DNA of 20,781 nucleotides from the NCBI GenBank assembly GCA_046546095.1, contig JBKGYK010000060.1, positions 1-20,781 on the forward strand, given 5' to 3'. Positions within the stretch are counted from its first letter, which is position 1, and every line of letters begins with the position of its first letter. The position numbers and the translations under genes are program-made. The stretch is from JAQIBY01 sp046546095. Its GTDB lineage: Bacteria; Bacteroidota; Bacteroidia; Bacteroidales; ML635J-15. The notes under the pieces were generated by a model, which searched no databases, was not told the origin of the DNA, and was given only the letters and a program-made list of their open reading frames with translations. Of the stretch, positions 14,682 through 20,781 are shown piece by piece.

Positions 14682-14712
14682 CAGGAAAGCTATGGTTTGA
14701 GCAGCTTTCCTG
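14682..14712 (+). terminator. Perfect 10-bp hairpin before rfbD
   Basis: CAGGAAAGCT (14682-14691) is the exact reverse complement of AGCTTTCCTG (14703-14712) around an 11-nt loop, directly after the end of the broken frame. No T-tract follows on the plus strand, so it is a terminator candidate rather than a clear one. Confidence 0.5.
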
Positions 14713-14753
14713 AAAAAGCCCTGCTTTGTCTTTAATACAAACATCCTTTTTAT

Positions 14754-14761
14754 TACATTTG
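14754..14761 (+). promoter_or_regulatory. Predicted -7 box of rfbD
   Basis: TACATTTG is an exact match to TAnnTTTG, 18 nt before the rfbD ATG, implying a very short leader of about 12 nt. The nearest TTTG (14725-14728) is 25 nt upstream, too far for an ideal -33 box. Confidence 0.45.
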
Positions 14762-14779
14762 TTACTAAATTTATATGCA

Positions 14780-15643
14780 ATGAAAAGAATTCTCGTTACT
14801 GGAGCCGAAGGCCAGCTGGGACAAAGTCTGCAGGATATCATCAGTGATTACCCTGATTTTGATGTTTCTTTTACAGATGTGGAAGACCTGGATCTGCTGG
14901 ATACAGAAGCAGTTGAGCAATATCTCAAAGAATATCAGCCTGATGTCATCATCAATTGTGCAGCATATACCGCCGTTGATCAGGCCGAAAGCGATGAACA
15001 AAACGCCATGCGGCTGAATGCTGATGTGCCTGAAATGCTTGGCAGCCTGGCTGCAGAAAAAGGCATTCGCCTGGTTCATATCAGCACTGACTATGTTTTT
15101 GACGGGAAAGCAAATACACCTTATACAGAAACCCAAAGCACTGCACCGGTGACTGTTTATGGCCGCAGCAAACGGGAAGGTGAGCAGCGGCTGCTGGCTG
15201 CTCTCAATGATGCTCTCATCCTGCGTACATCATGGTTGTATTCCCCCTATGGCAAAAATTTCCTGAAAACCATGCTCCGCCTGGGCAGTGAAAAGGAACA
15301 GTTGAAGGTGGTGCAGGATCAGCTTGGTTCTCCTACCTGGGCAGGTCATCTGGCCAATGGCATTCTTCATATTATTTCCCGATGGGTGAAATCCGGTGTC
15401 TGGCTGGGCGGAATTTACCACTTTTCCAATCAGGGAGTCTGCTCGTGGTACGATTTTGCATGGCAGATTATGTATGAAAACAGCCTGGATTGTCATATTC
15501 ATCCCGTTGGCAGTGAATCCTTTCCAACAAGTGCAAAAAGACCCCATTACTCCGTTCTGGACAAAACAGCTTTTGAAAAAGATTTCCATTTTATCATACC
15601 CCACTGGCAGACCGGCCTAAGGGAATGCCTTAATGAAATGTAA
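14780..15643 (+). CDS. rfbD: dTDP-4-dehydrorhamnose reductase
   Basis: This 287-residue short-chain dehydrogenase-type enzyme is predicted to reduce dTDP-4-dehydro-L-rhamnose to dTDP-L-rhamnose with NAD(P)H, the last step of the rhamnose precursor pathway. The N-terminus carries the nucleotide-binding ILVTGAEGQLGQ (4-15). NCAAYTAVDQAE and STDYVFDG (Asp104 in the latter) are characteristic of RmlD, and YGRSKREGE supplies the catalytic Tyr127 and Lys131. Length is normal. The start at 14780 is chosen because the Rossmann motif begins immediately and the -7 box lies just upstream; the frame is open farther back to 14726 without family similarity. The partner genes rfbA, rfbB and rfbC are not adjacent, which is unusual but not rare. 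Confidence 0.92.
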   Translation: MKRILVTGAEGQLGQSLQDIISDYPDFDVSFTDVEDLDLLDTEAVEQYLKEYQPDVIINCAAYTAVDQAESDEQNAMRLNADVPEMLGSLAAEKGIRLVHISTDYVFDGKANTPYTETQSTAPVTVYGRSKREGEQRLLAALNDALILRTSWLYSPYGKNFLKTMLRLGSEKEQLKVVQDQLGSPTWAGHLANGILHIISRWVKSGVWLGGIYHFSNQGVCSWYDFAWQIMYENSLDCHIHPVGSESFPTSAKRPHYSVLDKTAFEKDFHFIIPHWQTGLRECLNEM

Positions 15644-15692
15644 GTCCTGCCTTAACATGAGGGCTGAGTTCTCCCTTGTTTGTGGAATATTA

Positions 15693-15723
15693 TTTGTTAA
15701 AATGCAATCTTTTTTGTATCTTG
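15693..15723 (+). promoter_or_regulatory. Predicted promoter of the exported-protein gene
   Basis: TTTG at 15693-15696 is followed after 20 nt by TATCTTG at 15717-15723, a near match to TAnnTTTG. The expected start is near 15730, about 40 nt before the ATG. Confidence 0.4.
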
Positions 15724-15759
15724 CTTTCACTGAATCATTTTGAAACTAACCAAACAAAC

Positions 15760-15765
15760 AGGAGG
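15760..15765 (+). promoter_or_regulatory. Consensus Shine-Dalgarno sequence
   Basis: AGGAGG ends 5 nt before the ATG at 15771 and 8 nt before the second in-frame ATG at 15774. None of the other genes here shows such a perfect site, and Bacteroidota generally do not rely on one. Confidence 0.7.
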
Positions 15766-15770
15766 TATAT

Positions 15771-16688
15771 ATGATGAAAATGCGCAATTTGTATTTGATG
15801 ATTGCTTTGCTGACGGCTGCGCCATTGGTGCTGTCAGGGAGCAATGACAAAGGGGATGATATTCTTGAAAAACTGATTGAAAATCACAAAAAACAACGTG
15901 AAGGCATCACGGAAATGAAAATCATCAAAGATGATGCTGTCTCTTATGAGAAATGGGAGGAAAAAGACGGAAAAACAGTTTACAAATGGCGGGAAGAAAG
16001 AAATGTCAATGGTCAGAAACAGATTTCGGTTTTTGACGGAGAAACCTATTACACCAGGAATCCCATGACCGGACAAGTTGAGAAAACAGAGGATAAAAAC
16101 ATCAATCCTTTGCACTTCTATCAAAGCCTGCAGAACCTGGATTGTGAATATCAGGGGGAAGTAGATGTTGATGGTGTGAAATGTCATGTACTGGTGGCTG
16201 AAAATGTTCCGATGGAGGATGTCGCTGGCATCACGAATGCATCCGGCTCAGATGAGGAAAATGAGCAAATGGATATGCAGGATGCTGAAGTAGATGTTCA
16301 CTTATATGTTGACGATAAACGCTGGGTCATTCCTAAAATGGTTCTCGAAACAGAAGATATGGGACAAGGTGATGCAGGTGGCATGTTTAGCAAGGCCAGA
16401 ATTGAGGTGAAAAATTCGGATTTTCGTAAAGTCAGCGGAATGTTTATCGCTTATCAAACAGTGAGTTCCACATCTTTTAAAAAGACACCTGAAGGAAAAA
16501 AGAAATCCGATGAAATGAAAAAAGCCATGAATAATATGTCACCCGAGGAGCGTGAAATGATGGAAGAGCGCATGGGTGAGGCCTCAGGTATGCTGGAAGA
16601 TGAAGGAATGCAAACTGAAACACGCATCGAAAAAGTGGAGATCAACGAAGGTTTTTCTGATGACTTGTTTGATGGCGACAATCTCTGA
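15771..16688 (+). CDS. Exported protein of unknown function, possibly LolA-like
   Basis: The 305-residue product has a signal peptide (MMKMRNLYLMIALLTAAPLVLSGS). It lacks a lipobox Cys, so it should be periplasmic or secreted rather than lipid-anchored. The mature part begins with a charged helix (DDILEKLIENHKKQREGI), followed by strands such as KTVYKWREERNVNGQKQISV and FDGETYYTRNPMTG. The alternation of a 'conversion of a model to a measured value' type seen in LolA/outer-membrane lipoprotein-sorting folds is suggestive but weak. Two Cys (in LDCEYQ and VKCHVL) lie about 15 residues apart. A very acidic, Met/Glu-rich region (MSPEEREMMEERMGEASGML) lies near residues 258-280. I do not recognise the family firmly. 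It stands alone between rfbD and a convergent gene. Confidence 0.75.
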   Translation: MMKMRNLYLMIALLTAAPLVLSGSNDKGDDILEKLIENHKKQREGITEMKIIKDDAVSYEKWEEKDGKTVYKWREERNVNGQKQISVFDGETYYTRNPMTGQVEKTEDKNINPLHFYQSLQNLDCEYQGEVDVDGVKCHVLVAENVPMEDVAGITNASGSDEENEQMDMQDAEVDVHLYVDDKRWVIPKMVLETEDMGQGDAGGMFSKARIEVKNSDFRKVSGMFIAYQTVSSTSFKKTPEGKKKSDEMKKAMNNMSPEEREMMEERMGEASGMLEDEGMQTETRIEKVEINEGFSDDLFDGDNL

Positions 16689-16717
16689 TAAACACGAACA
16701 AAATAGCCTGATGGATC

Positions 16718-18190
16718 TTAATCAAGTGAAAACCAGGGCTTGACTCTTTCTACCTCATCTTTTTTGATGGATTTGTGGTAAAATTCATTGGAATATTTAT
16801 CGTACCAATAGTCTTGAGCCCAGTCAGCATGATGTTCTCTGATGCTTTGCAAGGCCTTGATGATGAGCTGCAGTTCTGCATTTGTCATAGCCGGATGCAG
16901 GGAAAGCCTTACCCACCCGGGCTTTTGTGAAAGATCTCCTGAATTGATCATCTGCGTAATGCGATGGGATTGCTCCCAGGAAACATCCAGCAAATAATGC
17001 CCGTATGTACCTGCACAGGCGCAACCACCACGAACCTGTACACCGTAGCGGTCATTTAACAACCTCACAAGCAGATTGTAATGAATGTCCTCAATATAGA
17101 ATGAGATAATACCCAGCCTGTCAGTAATATTATCTGCCAGAATATGCAGGTCGGGAATGTCATTCATGCCTTCAAAAGCCATCCTCACCAGTTCATCTTC
17201 CCTGGCCCTGATGTTATCTGTGCCCATCTGATTTTTTACTTCAATGCACAAGGCTGTCCTGATTGCCTGGAGAAAACCCGGCGTGCCACCGTCCTCACGG
17301 GCTTCAATATCATCAATGTACTTGAATTCACCCCAGGGATTTGTCCAGTCAACTGTGCCACCTCCGGGATTGTCCGGCGTAACATTTTTATATAAGCGCT
17401 GATCAAAAACCAAAACTCCTGAAGTACCGGGTCCTCCCAGAAATTTATGCGGAGAAAACATAACTGCATCCAGTTTTTTCTCCGGATCATCCCCCGGATG
17501 CATGTCTATATCAACATAAGGGGCTGAAGCAGCAAAATCAACAAAGCACCAGCCTCCGTATTCATGCATGATTTTGGCCAGCTTGTGGTAAGGCGTGGAA
17601 ATCCCTGTTACATTGGAGCAGGCAGTGAAAGAACCAATCTTTACCTTTCGGTTTTTATATCTTTCCAGCTCCCGCCGCAACGATTCCGGATCTACCAGTA
17701 AATCATCGTCAAATTCCAACTGTACAACATCAGCAATGGTCTCATACCATGAAGTGTGATTGGAATGGTGTTCCATATGGGTGATGAAAACAACAGGCTT
17801 TTCTGATTCCTGCAAACAGGTGCGTTTCGATATGGTACCGCAGAATTTCAAGCCCAGCATCCGCTGCAGCTTATTTACAACAGCAGTCATCCCGAATCCG
17901 GAAGTAATGATAACATCTGTCTCACAGGCATTGACATGTTCCTTGATCAGCTTATGGGCATGGTGATATGCCTTGGTCATCAGCGTGCCGGTTTCGCTCG
18001 TTTCTGTATGTGTATTGCCAACATACGGACCAATGGTTTGTGAAATACGGTCTTCTATTGGCTTGTACAGCCTGCCGCTTGCAACCCAGTCGGCATAAAT
18101 CATTTCCTTCTCACCATTCGGGGTCTGAATCCGTTTGTGATGACCAATGGTATTCTGCCTGAATTTTTCAAAATATTGTTCTAAGTCCAT
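16718..18190 (-). CDS. Class V aminotransferase-fold PLP enzyme (cysteine desulfurase-like)
   Basis: This 490-residue cytoplasmic enzyme has the fold type I layout of the NifS/Csd group: MIYADWVASGRLYKPIED (30-47), HMEHHSNHTSWYE (138-150) with the His that stacks on PLP, VDFAASAPY (217-225) with Asp218 contacting the pyridine N, and SPHKFLGGPGTSG (247-259) with Lys249 as the PLP lysine. RGGCACAGTYGHYLL (387-401) occupies the place of the cysteine desulfurase active-site loop and has Cys390 and Cys392. At 490 residues it is longer than IscS or SufS (about 400), with an extra C-terminal tail rich in aromatic and charged residues. There is no scaffold gene (iscU, sufE or sufU) beside it, so the substrate is open: cysteine desulfurase, selenocysteine lyase or another beta-elimination are possible. 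It is transcribed in the same direction as the M28 peptidase gene, 255 nt downstream of it. Confidence 0.82.
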   Translation of the reverse strand: MDLEQYFEKFRQNTIGHHKRIQTPNGEKEMIYADWVASGRLYKPIEDRISQTIGPYVGNTHTETSETGTLMTKAYHHAHKLIKEHVNACETDVIITSGFGMTAVVNKLQRMLGLKFCGTISKRTCLQESEKPVVFITHMEHHSNHTSWYETIADVVQLEFDDDLLVDPESLRRELERYKNRKVKIGSFTACSNVTGISTPYHKLAKIMHEYGGWCFVDFAASAPYVDIDMHPGDDPEKKLDAVMFSPHKFLGGPGTSGVLVFDQRLYKNVTPDNPGGGTVDWTNPWGEFKYIDDIEAREDGGTPGFLQAIRTALCIEVKNQMGTDNIRAREDELVRMAFEGMNDIPDLHILADNITDRLGIISFYIEDIHYNLLVRLLNDRYGVQVRGGCACAGTYGHYLLDVSWEQSHRITQMINSGDLSQKPGWVRLSLHPAMTNAELQLIIKALQSIREHHADWAQDYWYDKYSNEFYHKSIKKDEVERVKPWFSLD

Positions 18191-18222
18191 ATCAAAAAGG
18201 CTTATCCGGATTTGACATTCTT

Positions 18223-18273
18223 CAGCCTGTGTCAGCTTGCCTTATTTTTTTTGCCCGACTGACAGGCAGGCTG
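18223..18273. repeat. Imperfect inverted repeat in the leader of the class V enzyme gene
   Basis: CAGCCTGTGTCAG (18223-18235) pairs completely with CTGACAGGCAGGCTG (18259-18273) except for a 2-nt bulge. Between the arms is a run of eight T on the plus strand. It sits 33-83 nt upstream of the class V gene start, partly inside its predicted transcript. Confidence 0.5.
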
Positions 18274-18281
18274 CAAATATA
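18274..18281 (-). promoter_or_regulatory. Predicted -7 box of the class V enzyme gene
   Basis: On the minus strand CAAATATA reads TATATTTG, an exact TAnnTTTG. No clear -33 TTG is found 19-21 nt upstream. Transcription would begin near 18268, so the message would start within the right arm of the adjacent inverted repeat. Confidence 0.4.
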
Positions 18282-18368
18282 ATCAATAATAATTTCGACC
18301 ATCTCATCCTACCGGCTTTATTGGATGATTGTTGTCAGGAATGTCTGAACGACCTCAGCAATATCAAT

Positions 18369-18413
18369 CAGGGAAAACACCCGGGTTTCGGATAAACAGC
18401 TGTGTTTTCCCTG
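18369..18413 (-). terminator. Perfect 12-bp inverted repeat after the M28 peptidase gene
   Basis: CAGGGAAAACAC (18369-18380) and GTGTTTTCCCTG (18402-18413) are exact reverse complements with a 21-nt spacer that contains the palindrome ACAGCTGT across its edge. The element starts 33 nt after the peptidase stop codon. The T-run lies in the stem, not behind it, so it could be a terminator, an RNA-stabilising hairpin or a protein-binding site. Confidence 0.45.
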
Positions 18414-18445
18414 CCTCGGAATACCCGTGGAGAGGTAAGACTGTC

Positions 18446-19702
18446 TTATGAATCAATGTATTCTCTGATTATCTGATACAAGTGAATAAATTTCTCTGTG
18501 CTTACATGTGCCATATTATCCAGGGGGGTATGGTAGTGATTTCTGAATTCACCGTGAATGCTGAAGAATATCGCAGGTACATCTTTTTCAACAAAAGGAA
18601 AATGGTCGGAGTGGGGAGAGATGCTGTCCTGCTTAAAGCCACTGAACCAGGATTCGCGTAGTGCCTGTGTTTTCATTGAATTGAAATGCGGTTCTGCAGG
18701 TTTGTTGCACTGAACATACAGACTGTCACCATTGTCTGCCACCATGTCCAGATTGATGAGCAGTTCAATATCTTCGAGCGGGAATGCCGGATTTTTTACA
18801 TAAAATTCTGAGCCCAGTAGACCGCATTCTTCCCCGGCTACACATATGAAAGCCAGTGATTTTTCCGGGGGATTGTTTCCGTAGTGTTTTGCCAGATTCA
18901 GCAACATGGCAACACCACTGGCATTGTCATTGGCACCCGGGAAAAATGTTTCGCTGCCCATCATTCCAAGATGATCATAATGAGCAGTGAAAACGATCCA
19001 ATCATCAGGATTTGTTTTTCCTTCAATACAGCCAATCACATTTTGCGAATCGTGGGCTTTTATCATGTGATTATCAATGTCAAGTTCGGCAGTTTTGGCA
19101 TTGTCCGGCCAGCTGTCATAGCTTATCCACGCGATACAGGAAGGATATACGCGGTCAGAGTAGGCTTTGTAATATCTCAGTGGCTCATCCCACAACATCA
19201 GGCAGGCGCCGGATTTGACTGCAATCATTTTGCGGTAAAAATCCTTATGTTGCCTTGCAAATTCATAATCACAGACAGGCAATTGCTTTTCACTCAGATT
19301 TTCCAGCTCAGCAATGACCTCCGCTTCATCAAAATCCACAGTATCCACCATGTAGATGTCAAAAACGCCCTGTGCACTGCCGGAAAAGCTGCGCAATACA
19401 AAGTCTTCTCCGGCTTGCATTGCTTTCCCGTTTATTTTCAGACTGGCATCAGCCTGAAAGGTATTCACAGGAAAAGTAAAATGCTGAAACCAGTCATTGT
19501 CCATGGCCTGTAAACCATGGTTTTTATATTCTCCTGCAATATAGCGGGCAGCCTTGAGGTCGCCCTGTTCGTAATACCCTCTTCCGTGATATGCTGTGTC
19601 TGAGAGTTCTGTCATGATTTCCATGGCATAATCCGCCACCTGAGCGGAGCCAATGCCGGTACTAAGGATGAACAAGCTGATGATGAGTAATGAGTTTTTC
19701 AT
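18446..19702 (-). CDS. Exported M28 family zinc aminopeptidase
   Basis: This 418-residue protein starts with a signal peptide (MKNSLLIISLFILSTGIGSA, cleaved near residue 20) and continues with a region typical of a PA-domain insert before the peptidase domain. The two-zinc site of the M28 family is complete: AHYDHLG (240-246; His241, Asp243), GANDNASG (256-263; bridging Asp259), GEECGLLGSEF (290-300; catalytic Glu291 and zinc-binding Glu292), NLDMV (317-321; Asp319) and HYHTPLD (389-395; His391). It would remove N-terminal amino acids from peptides in the periplasm or outside the cell, feeding amino acid fermentation. Its start is the ATG at 19702, immediately before the signal peptide. No lipobox or type IX secretion C-terminal domain is seen. 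Confidence 0.92.
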   Translation of the reverse strand: MKNSLLIISLFILSTGIGSAQVADYAMEIMTELSDTAYHGRGYYEQGDLKAARYIAGEYKNHGLQAMDNDWFQHFTFPVNTFQADASLKINGKAMQAGEDFVLRSFSGSAQGVFDIYMVDTVDFDEAEVIAELENLSEKQLPVCDYEFARQHKDFYRKMIAVKSGACLMLWDEPLRYYKAYSDRVYPSCIAWISYDSWPDNAKTAELDIDNHMIKAHDSQNVIGCIEGKTNPDDWIVFTAHYDHLGMMGSETFFPGANDNASGVAMLLNLAKHYGNNPPEKSLAFICVAGEECGLLGSEFYVKNPAFPLEDIELLINLDMVADNGDSLYVQCNKPAEPHFNSMKTQALRESWFSGFKQDSISPHSDHFPFVEKDVPAIFFSIHGEFRNHYHTPLDNMAHVSTEKFIHLYQIIREYIDS

Positions 19703-19871
19703 AATAATGAGTTTTGGTTGAATATCTTTTTCAAAATAAGCTCATCCATGCCCAAAAATCTCTTAACGTTCCTGTAAAAGCTGTTGCAGTTTTGTTAAAT
19801 TTCTAACAACCGGATTGTGCGGATAGACTGATGCTTAACTTTACGGATGGCATTTCGCCTGCAAAAAAATG

Positions 19872-19902
19872 CTTGCAGAAACTCAACAAAATGTTATCTT
19901 TA
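19872..19902 (+). promoter_or_regulatory. Predicted promoter of the ferritin gene
   Basis: CTTG at 19872-19875 and TATCTTTA at 19895-19902 are spaced by 19 nt and fit the Bacteroidota pattern with one mismatch. A small inverted repeat, CTGCAA (19859-19864) and TTGCAG (19873-19878), overlaps the -33 box and could be an operator, although no iron- or peroxide-regulator consensus is recognisable. The leader is about 47 nt and A-rich just before the ATG. Confidence 0.5.
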
Positions 19903-19955
19903 GCTGTTAGAAAGAAAGTTTTAACGTTTAATAAGCACAAAAAAAAAAGAAAGTT

Positions 19956-20459
19956 ATGTTAAAGAGACCGATTATCGATGCACTGAATGAGCAAATCCAA
20001 AAAGAAGGCTATTCGGCCAATCTCTATCTGGCCATGGCATCATGGGCGGAAACCGAAGGATACGATGGCATCACTCAGTGGCTGTATGCTCAGGCTCAGG
20101 AAGAAACCGAACACATGCTCAAAATTATTGGTTATGTAAACGAGCGTGGTGGTAAAGCAATTATTCCCGCATTTGAACAGCCACCGGCAGAATGGAAGTC
20201 AATCAAACAGATGTTCGACCAGGTGCTGGAGCATGAGAAGTACGTAACCGAAAGCATTCATTCCATCATTCCGGTGATTGAAAAAGAAAACGATTACGCC
20301 AGCCTGCGCTGGATACAGTGGTTTGTAGACGAGCAGATGGAAGAAGAGTCATCCGTTCAGGAAATCATTGACAAACTTAACATGCTGGGAGACAAAAACC
20401 TGTACATGTTCGACCGCGACATCATGAAGATGCGTGCCGAAGGCGGCGAAGAAGCATAA
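19956..20459 (+). CDS. ftnA: Bacterial non-haem ferritin
   Basis: The 167-residue protein is a four-helix-bundle ferritin that oxidises Fe(II) and stores iron as a mineral in a 24-subunit cytoplasmic shell. The ferroxidase residues are in place: Glu17 in QKEGYSANLYL, Glu50 and His53 in EETEHM, Glu94 in EHEKYV, and Gln127/Glu130 in DEQMEEE. The C-terminal short helix (LYMFDRDIMKMRAEG) matches FtnA-type proteins, and no haem-binding Met of the bacterioferritin type is expected. Length is standard. The gene is monocistronic, with its own promoter and a strong terminator 31 nt after the stop. Confidence 0.95.
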   Translation: MLKRPIIDALNEQIQKEGYSANLYLAMASWAETEGYDGITQWLYAQAQEETEHMLKIIGYVNERGGKAIIPAFEQPPAEWKSIKQMFDQVLEHEKYVTESIHSIIPVIEKENDYASLRWIQWFVDEQMEEESSVQEIIDKLNMLGDKNLYMFDRDIMKMRAEGGEEA

Positions 20460-20490
20460 AGCAGATACAATCATTGATATATAGTAAAAG

Positions 20491-20518
20491 GGCATCCTTT
20501 ATGGGTGCCTTTTTTTTT
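20491..20518 (+). terminator. Intrinsic terminator of the ferritin gene
   Basis: GGCATCC (20491-20497) pairs with GGGTGCC (20503-20509), seven pairs with one G-U around a TTTAT loop, and is followed by nine T (20510-20518). Confidence 0.9.
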
Positions 20519-20686
20519 GTGCCCGCCTGAAACCGCCTGCCGGTAAAATCTCTGCAAGCACAGGCAGTATCCGCTGATCTTAAGCAAATTTGTGCTGCTA
20601 CCGTACAAAAACCCCGCTTTTATTAAAAAATCTTTGCTTTTTAAACATTTAATCCCCAAATTTACAGAGAAAATATATGAAAGTGC

Positions 20687-20776
20687 ATGAGGGAAACAAA
20701 AAAACCGGGCATAGCCACCCAGGCAGGCGGCAAGCCCAAAAGAAATGAAAAACAGGAACAAAAAAACAAAGAATGA
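20687..20776 (+). CDS. Possible 29-residue basic peptide
   Basis: An ATG at 20687 opens 29 codons ending in TGA at 20774-20776. The product starts MRETKKPGIATQAGG and continues with a Lys/Glu/Gln-rich tail. It has no signal peptide or known motif. A-rich sequence precedes the start (AGAGAAAATAT), as in other genes here, but there is no clear promoter. It may be a real small protein or a by-product of A-rich sequence. Confidence 0.2.
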   Translation: MRETKKPGIATQAGGKPKRNEKQEQKNKE

Positions 20777-20781
20777 GAAAA

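Larger units (their letters stand above)
20460..20781. other. Right-edge region with little recognisable content
   Basis: After the ferritin terminator, the last 260 bases hold no clear gene. They contain GC-rich and AT-rich patches and, at the very end, a 29-codon lysine-rich ORF listed separately. A longer open frame on the minus strand (20761-20471) covers the terminator and looks like chance. Confidence 0.5.

Noticed and set aside
20471..20761. Minus-strand open frame of 96 codons at the right edge
   Set aside because: It runs through the ferritin terminator and its translation has low-complexity, Phe- and Cys-rich composition typical of a chance frame.
1..20781. CRISPR array, phage genes, toxin-antitoxin pair or other defence system
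   Set aside because: No regularly spaced direct repeats, Cas, integrase, transposase or toxin-like genes were seen on either strand.

Overview
The window looks like chromosomal DNA of an anaerobic or fermentative member of the Bacteroidota (Bacteroidales/Marinilabiliales-like). The clues are: several start regions carrying the Bacteroidota-type promoter (TTG or TTTG about 20 nt before TAnnTTTG), generally A-rich start regions without a Shine-Dalgarno, a DUF3078 beta-barrel protein, tryptophanase, a trimeric NADH-linked [FeFe] hydrogenase and a bacterial ferritin. I see no rRNA, tRNA, CRISPR array, phage module or transposase. Most genes are housekeeping or fermentative metabolism, and I did not find a convincing new multi-gene system.

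Layout. 1-333 is non-coding and holds a perfect 16-bp inverted repeat and a probable terminator for tnaA (334-1710, minus). The tnaA leader carries a promoter and a possible 27-codon leader ORF. On the plus strand follow a DUF3078 outer-membrane protein (2114-3058) and a two-gene unit of pyridoxal kinase plus a Cof-type HAD phosphatase (3145-4859). A strong terminator separates these from the minus-strand hydrogenase operon hydC-hydB-hydA (8423 down to 4937). Next are pabB-pabC (10213 down to 8656, minus), divergent from pabA (10259-10822, plus), together giving 4-amino-4-deoxychorismate synthase and lyase for the p-aminobenzoate branch of folate synthesis.

The right half holds a MarC-family membrane protein (minus), tex (plus), a broken reading frame that looks like a decayed gene (13914-14681), an orphan rfbD (dTDP-4-dehydrorhamnose reductase), an exported protein of unknown function preceded by an unusually good Shine-Dalgarno, then on the minus strand a class V aminotransferase-fold enzyme and an exported M28 metallopeptidase, and finally ferritin (19956-20459) with a textbook terminator.

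How the genes fit together. The hydrogenase would exchange electrons between NADH and H2. The compact HydB and HydA subunits lack the extra Fe-S domains found in the best-known electron-bifurcating enzymes, which raises the possibility of a simpler NADH-dependent enzyme. Tryptophanase, pyridoxal kinase, the HAD phosphatase, PabC and the class V enzyme all use or may handle pyridoxal phosphate, but they sit in separate transcription units, so only the kinase-phosphatase pairing is a real neighbourhood argument. Assignments rest on motifs and remembered family features; no database search was run.
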